Shown here: one piece after another, positions 7,145 to 10,341 of the stretch | Layout: every line of letters begins with the position of its first letter | Numbering within the stretch: the stretch's first letter is position 1 | Assembly: GCA_015852425.1 (NCBI GenBank) | Contig: JAAAIG010001126.1 | Span: 1-10,341, forward strand | Length of the DNA stretch: 10,341 nucleotides | Direction of reading: 5' to 3' | Origin: Gryganskiella cystojenkinii | Lineage: Eukaryota; Mortierellomycota; Mortierellomycetes; Mortierellales; Mortierellaceae | Translations under genes and position numbers: made by a program | The notes under the pieces: generated by a model | Databases searched by the model: none | What the model was told of the DNA's origin: nothing | Seen by the model: only the letters and a program-made list of their open reading frames with translations

Positions 7145-7776
7145 AAAAGTTCAAAAAACGCGTGCAAGGGAAGACGCAATGCTTGACATGAAGGTCGATC
7201 GAGGATGTTGCTGTGCATCGAGTTCCTTCGCATTCGAGTATATATATTTTTTTCAGCTAAAAAAAGAGGGTTTTCAAAGTATGTTGTGTGGGCGTTGTAA
7301 GCGATTGCGTTCCAAGTCTCTTCCCTCCACTAGCCGGACAATGTATCCCTTACAACCATTCACGACAGACATCAGCACGAACTCCAACCATTCTGCATAG
7401 TAGTTCGCTCTAAAGTCAGGTGGGGGGCTAAGTGGGGTGTCTGTCGACGAACAGTCGCTGGTTCTCGAGGAGGTTGTACAGGAAGTGCGATTTTAGTCTG
7501 CCGCCTTCTCGTTTGCTCACTCTGCACAGATCTATAAAAAAGAACAGTCTCTCCAATAAAAGGACAGGTGAGAATAACATGCAATCTTGATTTGTCCAAA
7601 CGTACTATGCCAAGAAGCAGTTTTTGTCAGCGAACTTTTTATATTTCATTTCTTGGAGGTTGACTGGTACGCTATGTTGGTTGCAAAAAGGGCTGATCCC
7701 GTTCTTCAGTGCCACTGAAAGAGTAAAAGCGGAGAAAAACGTTGTCGGGGAAGATTTCTTTGTCTCTTGCTCACGC
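7145..7776. other. Intergenic region between two convergent F-box genes
   Basis: I see no gene here. The stretch contains a TATATATTTTTTT run (about 7240-7252), a TATAAAAAA sequence (about 7532), a second plus-strand AATAAA (7555-7560), and on the minus strand an AATATAAA (7645-7638) about 130 nt past the stop of the minus-strand gene, the best candidate there for 3' end formation. Short ORFs in it have no recognisable content. Confidence 0.6.
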
Positions 7777-9056
7777 TTACCACCAGCCTCTGTACCGACG
7801 ACCAAAACCATAGCGTTCATCATAGTCGTCGTAATGCTCGTCGTCATCATCAAACGAGTCGTACTCGTCCGAATAGCCACCGCCGTCATAGTCGTCCTCA
7901 TCGTCCTCCGAGTAATAGTAGGCCGGAAGTGTCACGACTTGAGAAATGATTTCTTGGATGATGATGCCGGGGCGACAGGACTCGATCCAGGATCGCAGGG
8001 TTGCATCCAAGCATAGGGGGATAGCCAGGCGTTTCAAACCATGGCACTGTCGCAACAGCTTTTCGAAAGCGGGATTATCATCAACCCAAAACTCGTGCAC
8101 AAGACCTTCAGAGCTTCGCTTACTTAGGTTGACGATTTGCAACTCGCTCAAGAGAGACATTTTGGAAATGACCTCGTGGTAGACCTCCTTGCGTCTCGCA
8201 GCCTCCAGCGAAGTCTTGACTGGCTCCTTGACTTCCGGAGGGGGAAGTGGTGAAGACGACGAAGAGGACGCTTCTGGCTCAGCGTTTGTCGCCTGAGACA
8301 AGGAAGGCTGATCCTCGTCCTCATCGAGGTAGTCTTCCAGACTTCCGAAATCCAAGCACAGGGTCCATTCTTGCAGTTGCAGACACACCCAAGGCTTGTT
8401 ACTCTTGATCAGGACCTTAGCCTGACAGTTGCCTCCTCGAAGGATCATGAGACGGGGGCAACCCGAGAGAATGTCGTCATACATCTCGCTCTTGAGCGTC
8501 ATCTGCGGATAGAAATCAAGACTGGTCAGTTGAGAGAACTGCGGCTTGATGAGTCCGAACGACTCTGGTTTGACTGGCAACGCGATGGTGGTCGTGCCCT
8601 TAAAGGTCAACGACCGAAGGAATGGGAACTCGGTCATCATGGCCCATAACTCGTTTCTCTCTCGGATTCTCCAATCGTTCAGGTCTATCCACAAGTGAGA
8701 ACAAGGAAGTAGTGAGGTTGTGAATCAGTACTCTTGTTAAAATAGCAAAGAAAAGCGATTGATAAAATACCTGGGACAGTCAAGCTTCGAATGAAGGTCT
8801 TGTGCTTCAGGGCCTCGGTCAAGGTCGTAGCCTTGGAGCTCCTGCTGTCCTGGATCCAGACACGGACCGTAGCCTCTGTCCAGATCAGAGGGGCAAACGT
8901 CTGGAAAAAGTCCTTGTTGACCCTGGCACAGACCGTTAAGTCCTTTGGCGATAGAAAATCGGAGAGGACGAGTCTGATCTCGGGTATGTCGAGGGCCTTA
9001 GAGGCAGCTGAGCCGCAGTCAGTATTGTTGTTGTCGCTGTTGTTATTGTTGTCCAT
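7777..9056 (-). CDS. F-box protein with Ser/Pro linker and acidic Asp/Tyr tail, two exons, 397 aa
   Basis: Exons 9056-8771 and 8684-7777 encode 397 residues. An Asn-rich start (MDNNNNSDNNN) is followed by an F-box at about 21-62 (ALDIPEIRLVLSDFLSPKDL, then VCARVNKDFFQTF). LRR-like segments follow (FLRSLTFKG, LTSLDFYPQM, CPRLMILRGG), then an acidic and Ser/Pro-rich linker at about 212-250 (DYLDEDED, a run of six Ser, PLPPPE), then more LRR-like sequence (LLSELQIVNLS, LKRLAIPLCL). The tail at about 354-388 is rich in Asp, Glu and Tyr and ends in a short basic GFGRRYRGWW. It is probably an SCF substrate receptor with Skp1 as partner. The LRR part is shorter than in the 558-residue neighbour. The intron joins VP to DLNDW in phase 1. 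The start is the first in-frame ATG after a C-rich leader. The tail's role is unknown. Confidence 0.87.
8685..8770 (-). other. Intron of the minus-strand F-box gene (86 bp)
   Basis: The donor is GTATTTTATC (8770-8761) and the acceptor is TGTGGATAG (ending at 8685). Splicing joins CCA G to AC CTG, reading SLTVPDLNDW in phase 1, and connects the F-box exon to the LRR exon without a stop. A CTGAT branch-like sequence lies inside. Confidence 0.85.
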
Positions 9057-9099
9057 GACAGTGCTTTCTTGGTATTTGGACTTGTGCAGCTGGCAGCGG

Positions 9100-9182
9100 G
9101 GAAGAGAGGCGGGTTACGAGAGGTAGTCGAAGGTAAAGGAACGCACGAAAAGAGGGGGGTGGGGGGGGGAAGAGAGAGAGAC
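9100..9182 (-). promoter_or_regulatory. C/T-rich leader of the minus-strand F-box gene
   Basis: The plus strand here is nearly pure purine (GGGGGGTGGGGGGGGGA followed by GAGAGAGAGA around 9150-9180). In the sense direction of the F-box gene this is a C/T-rich tract about 45-125 bp before the ATG. The same kind of tract precedes the other genes in the window, so it probably marks the core promoter or 5' UTR. Confidence 0.45.
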
Positions 9183-9387
9183 GTAGAACCAAAGCAAGAA
9201 AATAGATCAGTACTTTTGGAGTGTGATACATGCCACAAGAGTCAAATTTATTTTCTCTTCACACCAACATACATAGGTTTTTTTAACAACTGACATGATG
9301 GTCAATTTTAGTGGAGATGAGACGTGCCTTCCGTTTTAATTAAAGTCAGAGCAGCCCTAGAGAACCTCGGTCGAGAGACGAACATTG

Positions 9388-9972
9388 TCACAGCGGCGTC
9401 GGAGTGGAACAGAGAAAGTCGTAGATCACCTTGGCGTTGACCTACGCAGCGTCATGGCCGAATCGAGTCGGGTTCCCGACAAGAATCTCGAGACTGGTGA
9501 GGCGGTATGGCGGTTTCTCTCGAGTGTGACAGGTGATGGTGGTAGCTGAGGAAAATATATCTCGTTAAGATCCATCCAGTCAATGAGTGAGACGTGGGGT
9601 TGATACATCGACAATGGATCCACCAATCTCGAACCCCGGGGAACAGATGAATCGGGATCGGGGTTCCACACCTATGATTGCAACTGTAATGAATGACGCC
9701 TAGCCGGTTGGGGAACAATGGTCAGCCAAAGGACATCCAAAAATCAGATTGAGTCCGGGAGTTATGAGACGCATCTTCGGCAGTATTGGTTCCAGAGGAA
9801 GATGCCGCAAGTGAGGATAGTCGTTGAATGTCGAGGAGTTTTGGAGTTGAGGAAGGCACGAGATCAGAATCCTAGGCGAGAGTTCGACAATGTTGAGGCG
9901 GAGGGAGCGAAGAGGCCACGACGGTAAACATGTCGGCCGCTTGTCGAGATTATTATTGCTGTTGTTGTTGTG
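9388..9972 (-). pseudogene. Relict F-box/LRR gene, LRR part only, with several stops
   Basis: One minus-strand frame, open from 9972 to 9703, reads as leucine-rich repeat: WPLRSLRLNIVELSPRIL, ISCLPQLQN, YPHLRHLPLEPIL. The same frame continues after stops with FEIGGSIVDV and STPRLTH, then REKPPYRLTSLEILVGN, then VIYDFLCSTPT, all in the style of Mortierellomycotina F-box/LRR proteins. In-frame stops lie at 9702-9700 (TAG), 9582-9580 (TGA), 9567-9565 (TAA), 9444-9442 (TAG) and 9390-9388 (TGA). Between 9600 and 9545 the family-like stretch IDWMDLNEIYFPQLPP is in another frame, suggesting a pair of compensating indels. No F-box or credible start is found upstream. A gene with several tiny introns is the alternative, but the stops and frame changes do not fall at clear splice sites. 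The family assignment is recognition only. Confidence 0.5.
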
Positions 9973-9975
9973 TCA

Positions 9976-10341
9976 TTGCCCACGCTGGAAGAGAAGAGAA
10001 TGGCTAAAAACAACGAGTGGACCAAGAGGACAAAGGCGAGAACGCACTGCAACTTTGTTTTTCTTCGTCCCCGCATGTGATTTGCTGCACGATGATGCGT
10101 TGAGGTAACCTTAGTTGGCACTCAGAGACAATATCACGTCGTGACTGACATCAAGACAGGTCGCCATCCGTATATGCAATTTCGGTCCGTCATTGAATGT
10201 CAGTATGATTATTGATGAGAGGCAGAGCCGAGAGAGATTTCAATCATTCGAAGTAAAGGCCTTTTAGTATTATTGAACAAAACAACTATTGTGCGTTTCA
10301 TTCAAAACCGCGGATTGATTTTTAATAAAACGCGACGAATA
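9976..10341. other. Right-hand end without a supportable gene
   Basis: I see no convincing coding sequence. A short imperfect palindrome TCACGTCGTGA lies at 10134-10144, and an AATAAAA on the plus strand near 10323 could be a poly(A) signal. The minus-strand ORF starting at 10121 has a hydrophobic patch but no family resemblance. Confidence 0.5.

Noticed and set aside
7624..8016. 130-codon plus-strand ORF rich in Val and Ile that looks like a membrane segment
   Set aside because: The hydrophobic run is the complement of the Asp-rich tail of the minus-strand F-box gene, not a real membrane protein.
9864..10121. 85-codon minus-strand ORF with a hydrophobic segment (VLAFVLLVHSLFLAILF)
   Set aside because: No family resemblance, a basic and Thr-rich remainder, and a different frame from the LRR-like remnants that overlap its end.
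1..10341. Mobile elements, CRISPR arrays, rRNA, viral genes
   Set aside because: No transposase, integrase or reverse transcriptase motifs, no spaced repeats, no terminal inverted repeats with target duplications, and no rRNA-like sequence were seen on either strand.

Overview
The window looks like nuclear chromosomal DNA of an early-diverging filamentous fungus, most likely Mortierellomycotina (Mortierella/Linnemannia type). The pointers are a eukaryotic tRNA-Asn, short GT-AG introns (86-205 bp), a fungal PhoD-like phosphatase, several F-box/leucine-rich-repeat (LRR) proteins in the style of that group's expanded families, and C/T-rich leaders in front of every convincing gene. The assignment rests on recognition, not on a database search.

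Layout, left to right. Bases 1-52 are the 5' two thirds of a tRNA-Asn(GUU) on the minus strand, cut by the window edge. Bases 270-2606 (minus) hold a four-exon PhoD-like metallophosphatase; splicing restores one 644-residue protein. Bases 2770-3970 hold no gene I can support. Bases 3888-4178 contain two weak small ORFs on opposite strands. Bases 4263-5168 (plus) encode an intronless protein with two membrane segments and a cysteine-bearing, sequon-rich lumenal or extracellular domain that I do not recognise. Bases 5446-7122 (plus) encode an intronless F-box/LRR protein. Bases 7123-7776 are the intergenic stretch between two convergent genes. Bases 7777-9056 (minus) encode a second, two-exon F-box protein with a Ser/Pro linker and a strongly acidic Asp/Tyr tail. 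Bases 9388-9972 (minus) carry LRR-like coding remnants broken by five in-frame stops and at least one frame change, read here as a relict third F-box/LRR gene. The last ~220 bases show nothing I can support.

There is no sign of an operon or of a single pathway. The phosphatase, the tRNA and the membrane protein look like independent genes. The right half (about 4.5 kb) is a small F-box/LRR neighbourhood with two intact members and one probable decayed copy, as expected for a family that expands and decays in the genome. F-box proteins usually act as Skp1-binding substrate receptors of SCF ubiquitin ligases; the targets of these are unknown. I found no mobile element, CRISPR array, viral gene or new defence system. 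The least explained items are the orphan membrane protein, the relict LRR gene and the small antisense ORF pair.
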